This document shows positions 34,557-43,697 of a stretch of 58,712 nt of DNA, one piece after another. The number at the start of each line of letters is the position of its first letter. Position 1 is the first letter of the stretch. Position numbers and translations under genes: made by a program. The notes beneath the pieces are model-generated. The model was given only the letters and a program-made list of their open reading frames with translations, did no database searches and had not been told where the DNA came from. Source of the DNA: Candidatus Heimdallarchaeota archaeon (GTDB taxonomy: Archaea > Asgardarchaeota > Heimdallarchaeia > Heimdallarchaeales > Heimdallarchaeaceae); the NCBI GenBank assembly GCA_016840095.1, contig JAEOSZ010000114.1, forward strand, positions 1-58,712, written 5' to 3'.

Positions 34557-35005
34557 CTATTACGGAAACTAAAACGGAACAACAAGAATTTGAACCAAAT
34601 ATCATTGGCTTTTTATGTAATTGGTGTTCCTATGCAGGTGCTGATCTTGCAGGAACTAGCAGAATCCAATACCCCCCGAATATCAAGATTATCAAAGTTA
34701 TGTGTTCTGGTAGAGTAAATCCAATGTATGTAGTTAATGCACTTCAACAAGGAGCTGATGGAGTTCTAATTGGAGGATGTCATCCTGGTGATTGTCACTA
34801 TCAGCATGGAAATCTGCTGGCTAGACGTCGAATAGCGATTTTAAAGAACCTCTTAGAATTCATAGGTATTGACTCAAGAAGAGTTAGAATGACATGGGTA
34901 AGTGCAGCAGAAGGAAGAAAATTTGCTGAGGTAGTTAAAGAAGTAACTGAAGAGATCAAGAAACTTGGTCCCATGGAAAAAATTCAAAGGGGAAATAAAT
35001 GGTAG
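34553..35005 (+). CDS. mvhD: MvhD-type [2Fe-2S] linker subunit, copy 1
   Basis: A 150-residue MvhD/FlxD-like protein. Cysteines sit in LCNWCSYAGADLAG, MCSGRVNP and GGCHPGDCHY, the usual pattern of this family. It passes electrons from the hydrogenase to HdrA in methanogens. Its ATG overlaps the large-subunit stop, and its stop overlaps the next start by seven bases. A second, about 70 % similar copy lies at 43698. Confidence 0.92.
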   Translation: MTITETKTEQQEFEPNIIGFLCNWCSYAGADLAGTSRIQYPPNIKIIKVMCSGRVNPMYVVNALQQGADGVLIGGCHPGDCHYQHGNLLARRRIAILKNLLEFIGIDSRRVRMTWVSAAEGRKFAEVVKEVTEEIKKLGPMEKIQRGNKW

Positions 35006-35982
35006 ACCAGCAGTTACTTATAGAAGAAGCAAAGAAAGTTGTTTCTCGTGATGATGTAAAATACGTTATTGGTTACAAGAAAGGAACTTACGGTTTTGCT
35101 ATAAGTCCAGCATTTGCTTATTCAGAAGAATATGTGGACAAATTCATCTTCAATCCTTTATGTAAAAAGAATTTAACAGCTTATCCAATTTTAGAAGATA
35201 AGCTTCCCCTACAGAGAGGAGAAGAAGAAGATAAAAGAAAAATAGGTATTGTAGCTAAAGGTTGTGATACTCGAGCATTAGTTCAAATAATTCAAGAAAA
35301 AGGTCTCAAGAGGGAAGATGTGGTAATAATAGGTATTCCTTGTACTGGTGTTATTGACCAAAAGAAGATAATCTCTCGTTTTCCAAATGAACCTTCTTAT
35401 TCTGAATTAAAGGAAGAAAATGGAATTTACAAAATTACTATCAATGGAACAGTCCATGACATTGAGAAAAAAGAATTATTGGCTGATTATTGTACAAGTT
35501 GTGTTGCTCCAAATCCAGTTCTCTATGATGTTCTTATTGGTCAAGAAGTTGAACCATGGGAACAACAAGAGCACAAGAATCTAGACATATTAGAAAAGAA
35601 AAATGTAGAAGATAGATGGAAATACTGGGAGAAGCATTTTCAAAACTGTATTCGATGTTATGCCTGCAGAGAAGCCTGTCCATTATGCTATTGTAAGGAA
35701 TGTATGGCAGATCTCCTTAAACCACAGTGGATTAGAAGATCTGTAAATACATCTGAAAATACGGCTTGGAATATTATGAGAGCATATCATCTCGTGGGAC
35801 GATGTGTAGGATGTGGAGAATGTGAGACAGTTTGTCCAGCAAATATTCCACTTATGGAATTGAACAAAGAAATCGAGAAAGATGTGAAAAACATGTACAA
35901 TTATACAGCTGGAATGGATTCAGAGGAAAAACCACTCTTTGGTACTTTCCGTCCTGATGATCCAGAGGAGTTTATAATGTGA
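34999..35982 (+). CDS. FrhB/FlxC-like iron-sulfur protein
   Basis: A 327-residue protein. The N-terminal half has an FrhB/FdhB-like region (IVAKGCDTRALVQIIQ, IGIPCTGVIDQKK and CTSCVAPNP). Then come two ferredoxin-type [4Fe-4S] motifs, CIRCYACREACPLCYC (near 220) and CVGCGECETVCPANIP (near 275). Such proteins accompany HdrA/Flox complexes and contact F420, NAD(P) or formate modules. No flavin motif can be proven from sequence alone. It is translationally coupled to MvhD copy 1. The role is electron transfer; the partner is uncertain. Confidence 0.82.
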   Translation: MVDQQLLIEEAKKVVSRDDVKYVIGYKKGTYGFAISPAFAYSEEYVDKFIFNPLCKKNLTAYPILEDKLPLQRGEEEDKRKIGIVAKGCDTRALVQIIQEKGLKREDVVIIGIPCTGVIDQKKIISRFPNEPSYSELKEENGIYKITINGTVHDIEKKELLADYCTSCVAPNPVLYDVLIGQEVEPWEQQEHKNLDILEKKNVEDRWKYWEKHFQNCIRCYACREACPLCYCKECMADLLKPQWIRRSVNTSENTAWNIMRAYHLVGRCVGCGECETVCPANIPLMELNKEIEKDVKNMYNYTAGMDSEEKPLFGTFRPDDPEEFIM

Positions 35983-35991
35983 GGTGTTATG

Positions 35992-37017
35992 ATGGAGAAT
36001 TTAGTTTTACAAAAAGATCAATTTCCTGATTTCATTAAGGGATTAACTTCAAATCATATAGTATATGGACCTGTCAAAGAAGATGGATTTTCATTATTTA
36101 AAAATATCAAAGAAGCTGGAGAATTAAATCTAAAATACTTACTCACCCGAGTTTCTCCAAAATCTTTAATCTTCAAGCAAACAGAAACTCTATTCAAGTT
36201 TACTCCTGGAAGAAAAGGATCTGTTTCATCTTCAGAGATTTATGATGAAAAGAGTATAATCTTCGCAATCAGACCTTGTGATGCTAGAAGTTTCAAGATA
36301 CTTGATCCAGTGTTTAATGGTGATTTCGAAGATCCCTTTTACATATCTAAACGTGAAAACACCATTCTCATAGGACTCACTTGCAACAAACCAGAGAGAA
36401 ACTGTTTCTGCACATCATTTGATGATAGTCCAGGTTCAACTGAAAATGTTGACATCTTATTCACAGATTTAGATAATCGTTTTTATATTGAAGTTGTAAC
36501 TGAAAAGGGTAAGAACCTTATTGAACCAATGAGTAAACTTCTAGCTAAATCATCTTCAGATGAAGAAGAAGCAAAGAAAATTATTGTAAATAGTTCAGTA
36601 GAAACAATCTCAAGAGAAATGAACCTAAAAGGGATAGTACCAAAACTTGACGGTATGTTTGATCATGAACTTTGGTTCAACACAGCTTTGAAATGTATTG
36701 GTTGTGGAATTTGTACTTTCTTGTGTCCAACTTGTCATTGCTTTGATATGCAAGATGAAAGCACTTTGAGAGAAGGTGCAAGAATTCGAGTTTGGGACTC
36801 TTGTATGTATCCTGAATATACGCATCATGCTTCTGGTCATAATCCACGTCCATCAAGAATGAATAGAGTTCGAAATAGAGTATATCATAAGTTTAGTTAT
36901 TTCCCCAAGAATGAGGATGTTACGGCTTGTACGGGATGCGGAAGGTGTATAGACTTTTGCCCAGTCAATATCGATATTATTGACTTGATTGAAAAGGTGG
37001 AGGTTTTGGCAAAATGA
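35992..37017 (+). CDS. HydB/FlxB-like iron-sulfur protein
   Basis: A 341-residue paralogue of the 3b beta subunit at 30540. It keeps the N-terminal domain and both cluster motifs, CIGCGICTFLCPTCHCF and CTGCGRCIDFCPVNIDI. GAGGTG is five bases before ATG 35992; an ATG one codon earlier is too close. It overlaps the next gene by four bases (ATGA). Together with the HydG-like protein it should form the NAD(P)H entry/exit arm, as FlxB-FlxA does in flavin oxidoreductase complexes. Confidence 0.9.
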   Translation: MENLVLQKDQFPDFIKGLTSNHIVYGPVKEDGFSLFKNIKEAGELNLKYLLTRVSPKSLIFKQTETLFKFTPGRKGSVSSSEIYDEKSIIFAIRPCDARSFKILDPVFNGDFEDPFYISKRENTILIGLTCNKPERNCFCTSFDDSPGSTENVDILFTDLDNRFYIEVVTEKGKNLIEPMSKLLAKSSSDEEEAKKIIVNSSVETISREMNLKGIVPKLDGMFDHELWFNTALKCIGCGICTFLCPTCHCFDMQDESTLREGARIRVWDSCMYPEYTHHASGHNPRPSRMNRVRNRVYHKFSYFPKNEDVTACTGCGRCIDFCPVNIDIIDLIEKVEVLAK

Positions 37018-37853
37018 CTGTAAATCCTTATAGTCCAATATCGGCAACAATCTTGGAAATACGAGAGGAAGCTATTGGAGAGAGACCAATTAAGACTTTC
37101 AAATTAGTATTTGATGATCAAGAAGAAATGAAGAATTTTGATTTTATTCCTGGACAGTGTATAATGGTTAGTCTATATGGTTCAGGAGAATGTTTCTTTG
37201 CAATTTCATCATCACCAACTCAGAAAGATTATCTAGAAGTTAGTGTATTGAGGTTGGGCAAAGTTACATCTGAATTTCATCAATATGCACCAGGGGATTC
37301 TGTAGGATTAAGAGGTCCATATGGAAACCATTTCGATGTCAAAGGTTGGGAAGGAAAGAATCTATTGTTTATTGGAGGAGGAATAGGACAAGCCCCACTT
37401 CGGTCAATAATTAATTATGCGATAGATAATCGAGATAAATATAATGATTTAACTATCATTTATGGAGCAAGATCTACAAGCGATTTGTGCTATAAAGATG
37501 AATTTATTGAATTAAAGAAAAGAGATGATGTAAATGTACATCTCTCAATAGATGTTGAAGAAGAAGGGTGGGAAGAATTTGTTGGTTTTGTGCCCGATAA
37601 TCTCAAACAACTGGATCCTTCTCCAGAAAATACTATTGCGATTACTTGTGGTCCTCCAATAATGATCAAATATGTAATTCAGAATTTAATTGAACTTGGG
37701 TTCAAAGACGAACAAATATTCACTACATTGGAAATGAGAATGAAATGTGGTGTTGGTGTTTGTGGACGCTGTAATATTGGAAATCTCTATGTCTGTAAAG
37801 ATGGTCCAGTCTTTTCGTATGAGCAGCTAAAAAATCTAGAAGGAGATATGTAG
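37014..37853 (+). CDS. HydG/FlxA-like FAD/NAD(P)-binding protein
   Basis: A 279-residue paralogue of the 3b gamma subunit. It has the flavin motif FFAISSSPTQ (near residue 62), the NAD(P) domain GGGIGQAPLRSII with CGPPIMIK, and a C-terminal [2Fe-2S] site CGVGVCGRC...C. It gives the HdrA cluster a pyridine-nucleotide reaction site. Coupled to the HydB-like gene; HdrA copy 1 follows after eight bases. Confidence 0.9.
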   Translation: MTVNPYSPISATILEIREEAIGERPIKTFKLVFDDQEEMKNFDFIPGQCIMVSLYGSGECFFAISSSPTQKDYLEVSVLRLGKVTSEFHQYAPGDSVGLRGPYGNHFDVKGWEGKNLLFIGGGIGQAPLRSIINYAIDNRDKYNDLTIIYGARSTSDLCYKDEFIELKKRDDVNVHLSIDVEEEGWEEFVGFVPDNLKQLDPSPENTIAITCGPPIMIKYVIQNLIELGFKDEQIFTTLEMRMKCGVGVCGRCNIGNLYVCKDGPVFSYEQLKNLEGDM

Positions 37854-37861
37854 GTGGTATT

Positions 37862-39808
37862 ATGAAAATAGGTGTATATGTATGTGAATGTGGGATTAAT
37901 ATTGGTGCAACTGTCGATGTACCAGAAGTTGTAGAAAGAATAAAATCACTTCCAAATGTAGAAATTAGCCGTTATAATAGATACACTTGTTCTGATCCTG
38001 GTCAAGAATCAATCAGGAAAGATATTAGGGAACTTAATCTAGATAGAGTTGTTGTTGCTTCCTGTTCTCCTCGAATGCATGAATCTACATTCAGGGGGGT
38101 TGTTGAAGAAACAGGTATCAATCCCTATTGTTTCGAAATGGTCAATATTCGAGAACATGTTTCATGGGTTCATAAAGATAAGGAAAAGGCAACCGAAAAA
38201 GCTTTTGAACTTATTTCTGGAGCAGTAGCAAGAGCACAATTTCTTGAACCTTTAGAACGAAAAGAAGTTAGTGTTATTCCAAAATCATTAGTGATTGGTG
38301 GTGGAGTATCGGGTATTCAAACAGCTCTAGAAATCGCTAATGATGGTTTTCAGGTTTATCTAGTTGAGAACTATCCAAGCATAGGAGGAAGGATGGCACA
38401 ATTAGATAAAACTTTTCCAACACTTGACTGTTCAGCTTGTATTTTGACTCCTAAAATGGTAGATGCTGCAAGACATCCAAATATTGAACTCATGACCTAT
38501 TCAGAAATTGAGAAAGTTGATGGTTATATTGGTAATTTCAAAGTTACTGTAAAGAAGAAACCTAGGTATGTTGATGTTGAGAAATGTGTTGGATGTGGAT
38601 TATGTGCTGAAGCATGTAGATTGAAAGGTAGATCTCTAAATGAATTTGATGAAAATCTAAGCAAAAGAAGCTCAATCTATGTTCCATTCCCTCAAGCTGT
38701 TCCATTGAAATATACTGTTGATCCAAATCGATGCAATATGCTAAAACATGGAAAATGTGGAGATGAACTACTCTGTGTTGCTGCATGTGAACAAAATGCG
38801 ATAGATTTCGACCAGAAAGAAGAGTTAGTTGAGATAGATGTTGGAACAATAGTTGTTGCAACTGGATTTGATAATTATGATCCTTCAAATGATTTAGAAT
38901 ATGGATATGGTGAATTAGATAATGTCATCACTGCTATGGAATTTGAGAGGATTGTAAATGCAGCAGGACCAACTGAAGGACATCTCGAAATTAATGGTAA
39001 GGAACCAAATAATGTAGTATTCATCCAGTGTGTTGGATCACGTGACAAAGAAGGACATGAATACTGCTCTAGAGTTTGCTGTATGTATACTGCTAAGCAA
39101 GCTCACATGGTTAGAGACAAATATCCTGACTCTGATGTAACGGTATATTTCACAGACGTCAGAGCTTTTGGAAAAGGTTTCGAAGAATTTTACAATCGGG
39201 TCAAAGATGAAGATATAATTTATAGAAGAAGAGATCTTGATGATTCAATTCAAGTTGTTGGCAATGAAGAAGGAGTGTTAGTTAAAGCTGAAGGACATCC
39301 TGATATTCATGCAGATTTAGTTGTTCTAGCCACAGGTTTAGTACCCAGAAATGATACTAAAGAGCTTGCCAGAAAACTCAACATAAGTTTGAGTGGTGAT
39401 GGCTTTATGCTAGAAGCTCATCCCAAGTTACGTCCTGTAGATACTTTTACTGATGGAATATTCATAGCTGGTTGTTGTCAAAGTCCCAAAGATATTCCAG
39501 ATTCAGTTGCACAAGCAAGTGGTGCAGCTGTTAGAGCTGCAGCTCCATTAGCACAAGGAAAAGTTCTAGTGGAAGCTATAACTGCTAAAATCAATGATGA
39601 TTTGTGCAGTGGATGTCGAATTTGTGAGAAACTCTGTGCCTATTCAGCATTAGAATATTCTAGTGAAGACAAGATAGTGAAAATTAATGATGTGTTGTGT
39701 AAAGGCTGTGGAAGTTGTGCAGCTGCCTGTCCAACGGGTGCAATAACTATGCAGCACTATAGCAATAAGCAAGTGCTTGCTCAAATAGGAGGTATTCTTT
39801 CAAAATAG
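37862..39808 (+). CDS. hdrA: Heterodisulfide reductase subunit A-like protein, HdrA copy 1
   Basis: A 648-residue flavoprotein of the usual HdrA length and order. An N-terminal iron-sulfur domain (CECG, CSDPGQ, ASCSPRMHE) is followed by a thioredoxin-reductase-like FAD domain (VIGGGVSGIQTALEIA near residue 144), a central ferredoxin motif CVGCGLCAEAC, the core SRVCCMYTAKQAHMVRDK, and two C-terminal [4Fe-4S] motifs, CSGCRICEKLC and CKGCGSCAAACP. HdrA is the electron-bifurcating subunit in methanogens. HdrB and HdrC are not encoded in this window. Confidence 0.94.
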   Translation: MKIGVYVCECGINIGATVDVPEVVERIKSLPNVEISRYNRYTCSDPGQESIRKDIRELNLDRVVVASCSPRMHESTFRGVVEETGINPYCFEMVNIREHVSWVHKDKEKATEKAFELISGAVARAQFLEPLERKEVSVIPKSLVIGGGVSGIQTALEIANDGFQVYLVENYPSIGGRMAQLDKTFPTLDCSACILTPKMVDAARHPNIELMTYSEIEKVDGYIGNFKVTVKKKPRYVDVEKCVGCGLCAEACRLKGRSLNEFDENLSKRSSIYVPFPQAVPLKYTVDPNRCNMLKHGKCGDELLCVAACEQNAIDFDQKEELVEIDVGTIVVATGFDNYDPSNDLEYGYGELDNVITAMEFERIVNAAGPTEGHLEINGKEPNNVVFIQCVGSRDKEGHEYCSRVCCMYTAKQAHMVRDKYPDSDVTVYFTDVRAFGKGFEEFYNRVKDEDIIYRRRDLDDSIQVVGNEEGVLVKAEGHPDIHADLVVLATGLVPRNDTKELARKLNISLSGDGFMLEAHPKLRPVDTFTDGIFIAGCCQSPKDIPDSVAQASGAAVRAAAPLAQGKVLVEAITAKINDDLCSGCRICEKLCAYSALEYSSEDKIVKINDVLCKGCGSCAAACPTGAITMQHYSNKQVLAQIGGILSK

Positions 39809-39817
39809 GAGTTGATT

Positions 39818-42800
39818 ATGATGAAAGTAGGAGTATATGTATGTGAATGTGGGATCAATATAAGTGCGACAGTAGATGTAGAGAAAGTTGCTGAAGTAGC
39901 TAAAGATTTTCCCAATGTTGAAGTGAGTAGGTTTTACAAGTACATGTGTTCTGATCCAGGTCAAGAACTGATTAAGCAAGATATCGATGACTTGCAGCTG
40001 GATAGAATTGTAGTTGCATCCTGTTCTCCTCGAATGCATGAACCAACATTTAGAGCAGTTGTTGAAGATAAAGGAATGAATGCTTATTGTCTTGAAATGG
40101 TCAATATCCGAGAACAAGATTCTTGGGTTCATAAAGATAAGAAATCTGGAACAGAGAAAGCAATTGCTTTAGTAAGAAGTGGAGTTCTCAAAGCATCTCT
40201 TCTCAAACCTTTAATCAAGAAGAAAGTAGGAGTGACTCCAAATGCCTTAGTAATTGGTGGAGGAATAGCAGGCATTCAAGCAGCTTTAGATATAGGGAAT
40301 ATGGGTTTTCAAACATATCTAGTAGAAAAAACTCCAAGTATAGGAGGGGTAATGGCTCAATTAGACAAAACTTTTCCAACTTTAGATTGTTCAGCTTGTA
40401 TCTTGACACCTAAGATGGTAGATGTTGCACGTCATCCTAACGTTGAATTAATGACATACTCAGAAATTGAAAATGTTGAAGGTTATACAGGTAATTTCAA
40501 AGTAACAGTTAAGAGAAAAGCTCGTTATGTTGATGTAACCAAATGTACTGCTTGCGGTGATTGTACAGAGAATTGTCCCGTAATTGAACTAGATGATTAC
40601 AATGCAAATATGATGGATAGGAAAGCAATCTATATTCCGTTTCCACAAGCTGTTCCTCAGAAGTATACAATTGCTAAAACAGATGAATACTCACCATGCA
40701 AGGTAACTTGTCCTGCTAATAATAACGCTCAGGGCTATGTCCAACTTATTGGTATGGGTAAATTCAAAGAAGCACTTGGAGTAATTCGTGATAAGAATCC
40801 TTTCCCATCCGTTTGTGGAAGAGTTTGTCATCATCCTTGTGAAGAGGTATGTAAAAGAGCGGATATCGATGAACCAATTTCTATCATGCAGCTGAAGAGA
40901 TTTGCAGCTGATTATAATAGAACTCATGATGAACCAACTCCTGAGGTAATCGAACCAACACAGAAGGAAAAAATTGCCATTATAGGTGCAGGACCTTCAG
41001 GTTTATCTTGTGCAATAAGATTACTTGAGAGAGGATATTCAGTTACTGTTTATGATGAAACAGATGTTCCTGGAGGTATAATGACCAGTTGTCTACCCTC
41101 ATATCGTCTTCCTGTAGAAATTGCAATGTATGATATTAATCGACTCTTAGAACAGGGTATAGAACTTATTAAGAATACTAAGGTAGGAAGAGACATTTCT
41201 TTTGATGAAATCCGCAAAATGTATGATGCAGTTTATGTAGGAATAGGAGCTCAACTTCCAGCATCTCTATATGTGGAAGGATCAGGCGTTTCAGGAATTT
41301 TACAAGGAATGACATTCTTGAAGGAAGCTAAAGTTGGTATAAAATCCCCAGAATTTGGCGAGAAAATTACTGTAATCGGTGGTGGAAATGTTGCCATGGA
41401 TTGTGCTAAAGTTGCTTTGAGAATGGGTGGAGTTAAAGAAGTTAATGTTGTATGTCTTGAAACCAGAGACCTCGCACTAAAAGATAGGATGCCAGCAGAC
41501 ATCTGGGAAATTGAAGAATCAGAAGAAGAAGGAGTTATTTTCTACAATGAATTAGGTCCGAAGAAAATTGTTAGTAAGGGTGGAAAAGTTACAGGTTTAG
41601 AAACTATGATTTGTACTTCAGTCTATGAAGAAGATGGATCATTTAAACCAGAATTTTGTGATGATCCTGCACCAATTATTGAGTGTGATACAATTATCTT
41701 TGCAATAGGACAAAAATCTGACCTTACAGGGTTTGAATTATTAGAGACCAATCCAGGAGGTCAAACTCTAAGAGTAGACCCAATAACATTTGAGACAAGT
41801 GTTCCCGGAGTATTTGCTGGAGGAGACATAGTACCTGGAATTCCTTCAGTTGTAAATGCTATCGGAACTGGAGCTGAAGCAGCTGTTTCTATTGATAGAT
41901 ATCTCAAAAAAGAGGATATTAGAGGTGGAAGAGTTAGAGATATTACCAAAATTGATGTTGTTAGATTAGAGAAAGATAAACGACCTCGTATGAAGATGAA
42001 TCGAGCTCCAGTAGAAGAAAGAATAAAGGATTTCAGAGAAATAGATTTAGGTTATACTGAAGAACAAGCAGTACAAGAAGCTCTAAGATGTATATCTTGT
42101 TCAATCTGTTCTGAATGTATGCAATGTGTTGAAACATGTCAAGCAGAAGCTATTAATCATGAACAAGAACATGAATACATAGACCTAGATATTGGGGCAA
42201 TTGTCGTCGCAACAGGATTTGATAATTTTGACCCATCTACTAAACCTGAGTATGGTTATGGAAAAACACCAAATGTCATAAGTGCGATAGAATTCGAAAG
42301 GCTAGTTTCTGCATCTGGACCTACCTTAGGTCACATAGAAATTAACGGAAAAGAACCAGAAAATGTTGTATTTATTCAATGTGTAGGATCACGTGATAAA
42401 GAAGGACACGAGTATTGTTCACGAGTGTGCTGTATGTATACTGCTAAACAAGCTCACATGGTTAGAGATAAATTACCAAATTCAAAATTAACAGTTTATA
42501 ATACCGATGTAAGGGCTTTTGGTAAAGGCTTCGAGGAATTTTACAATCGGGTTCAAGCTGAAGATATTGATTATCGACGACGAGAATTAGAAGATGCCAT
42601 TGAAGTTGTAGGTAATGAAAAGAGTGTAATTGTTAAAGCAGAAGGTCACCCAGATATTCATGCAGATCTTGTTGTATTAGCAACTGGTTTAGAACCTCGA
42701 GAAGATTCAAAAGAGCTATCCAGATTACTCAATATCAACATGAGTGAGGATGGATTTTTCTTAGAAGCACATCCGAAGCTTAGACCTGTAGATACCTTTA

Positions 42801-43177
42801 CCGATGGTGTGTTCTTAGCTGGTTGTTGTCAGAGTCCAAAAGATATACCTGATACAGTAGCTCAAGCAAGTAGTGCAGCTTCAAGAGCTTGTAACATTCT
42901 ATCACAAGATGAGTTAGAAATTGAAGCAACAGTTGCACAAGTTGATGAAGAGCTATGTAGAGGTTGTGGATTCTGCGTAGAATCATGTCCATACTTAGCA
43001 ATTGAACTAAAAACAATCAATCAATATGGCTATGAAACAGAAGTAGCTTTTGTTAATGAAGCTCTGTGTAAAGGATGTGGAAGTTGTGCTGCAGCTTGTT
43101 TGAATGCAGCTATCAGTCACCTAGGATATACAGACGATCAAATACTTGCACAAATTAAAGCATTAGGAGAAAGATAA
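39818..43177 (+). CDS. HdrA copy 2 with inserted GltD-like NAD(P)H oxidoreductase module
   Basis: About 1119 residues. Residues 1-285 match HdrA copy 1, and residues 755-1119 match the rest. Between them, after the PQKYTI segment, about 465 residues are inserted (nt about 40685-42086). They comprise a GltD N-terminal double-cluster domain (CKVTC, SVCGRVCHHPCEEVC), an FAD site IIGAGPSGLSCA, an NADPH site VIGGGNVAMDCAKVA and a closing GDIVPG flavin segment, as in glutamate synthase small subunit. So HdrA gains its own NAD(P)H site. ATG 39818 has AGGAG six bases upstream; TTG 39812 is less likely. Confidence 0.93.
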   Translation: MMKVGVYVCECGINISATVDVEKVAEVAKDFPNVEVSRFYKYMCSDPGQELIKQDIDDLQLDRIVVASCSPRMHEPTFRAVVEDKGMNAYCLEMVNIREQDSWVHKDKKSGTEKAIALVRSGVLKASLLKPLIKKKVGVTPNALVIGGGIAGIQAALDIGNMGFQTYLVEKTPSIGGVMAQLDKTFPTLDCSACILTPKMVDVARHPNVELMTYSEIENVEGYTGNFKVTVKRKARYVDVTKCTACGDCTENCPVIELDDYNANMMDRKAIYIPFPQAVPQKYTIAKTDEYSPCKVTCPANNNAQGYVQLIGMGKFKEALGVIRDKNPFPSVCGRVCHHPCEEVCKRADIDEPISIMQLKRFAADYNRTHDEPTPEVIEPTQKEKIAIIGAGPSGLSCAIRLLERGYSVTVYDETDVPGGIMTSCLPSYRLPVEIAMYDINRLLEQGIELIKNTKVGRDISFDEIRKMYDAVYVGIGAQLPASLYVEGSGVSGILQGMTFLKEAKVGIKSPEFGEKITVIGGGNVAMDCAKVALRMGGVKEVNVVCLETRDLALKDRMPADIWEIEESEEEGVIFYNELGPKKIVSKGGKVTGLETMICTSVYEEDGSFKPEFCDDPAPIIECDTIIFAIGQKSDLTGFELLETNPGGQTLRVDPITFETSVPGVFAGGDIVPGIPSVVNAIGTGAEAAVSIDRYLKKEDIRGGRVRDITKIDVVRLEKDKRPRMKMNRAPVEERIKDFREIDLGYTEEQAVQEALRCISCSICSECMQCVETCQAEAINHEQEHEYIDLDIGAIVVATGFDNFDPSTKPEYGYGKTPNVISAIEFERLVSASGPTLGHIEINGKEPENVVFIQCVGSRDKEGHEYCSRVCCMYTAKQAHMVRDKLPNSKLTVYNTDVRAFGKGFEEFYNRVQAEDIDYRRRELEDAIEVVGNEKSVIVKAEGHPDIHADLVVLATGLEPREDSKELSRLLNINMSEDGFFLEAHPKLRPVDTFTDGVFLAGCCQSPKDIPDTVAQASSAASRACNILSQDELEIEATVAQVDEELCRGCGFCVESCPYLAIELKTINQYGYETEVAFVNEALCKGCGSCAAACLNAAISHLGYTDDQILAQIKALGER

Positions 43178-43180
43178 AGT

Positions 43181-43672
43181 TTGAAATCAGTAATCATTGG
43201 ATTAGGAAACCCTATTGTTGGAGATGATGCAGTAGGCATCAAAGTTGTTGAATACATTAGGGATACTCTTTCTCTTCCAAGTTATGCTGATGTTATGGCT
43301 GATATTTCTATAGCAGGTGTGGGATTAGTTGAACTTTTTAGAGGATATAAACAAGTTATACTTATTGACTCTATTCAGTCTGGAGCGTTTCCAATTGGAA
43401 CAGTAAAATTACTTGCGCCAGATCAATTTTCACTTGCTTTGCACACTTCTGATTACCATAACATGGATCTATTTACAGCTTTAGAATTTAGTAATCAGAT
43501 GTATGATGATATTCCAGAAGAAATCAAAATTATAGGAATAGAGATAATCAGTCCTATAGAATTTAGTGATGAATTATCAACTGATATCTCAAAGAAATTT
43601 GAAGATATTGTTGATGAAGTGTATAAAATAATCACTCAAGAATTAGAAATGGAGATAAATCAAACAATATGA
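43181..43672 (+). CDS. NiFe-hydrogenase maturation endopeptidase (3c operon)
   Basis: A 163-residue HyaD/HycI-type protease with GLGNPIVGDDAVG and a DSIQSGAFPIG motif, plus SDYHNMDL, in the expected order. It should process the group 3c large subunit. It starts with TTG at 43181, with AGGAGA ten bases upstream, three bases after the HdrA copy 2 stop. It is placed unusually far from the large-subunit gene. Confidence 0.87.
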   Translation: MKSVIIGLGNPIVGDDAVGIKVVEYIRDTLSLPSYADVMADISIAGVGLVELFRGYKQVILIDSIQSGAFPIGTVKLLAPDQFSLALHTSDYHNMDLFTALEFSNQMYDDIPEEIKIIGIEIISPIEFSDELSTDISKKFEDIVDEVYKIITQELEMEINQTI

Positions 43673-43697
43673 AATTAGAATTTAAGGAGATAGAAAA

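Noticed and set aside
38562..38888. Minus-strand 108-codon frame inside HdrA copy 1
   Set aside because: His/Gln-rich shadow of the ferredoxin and flavin regions; no start context.
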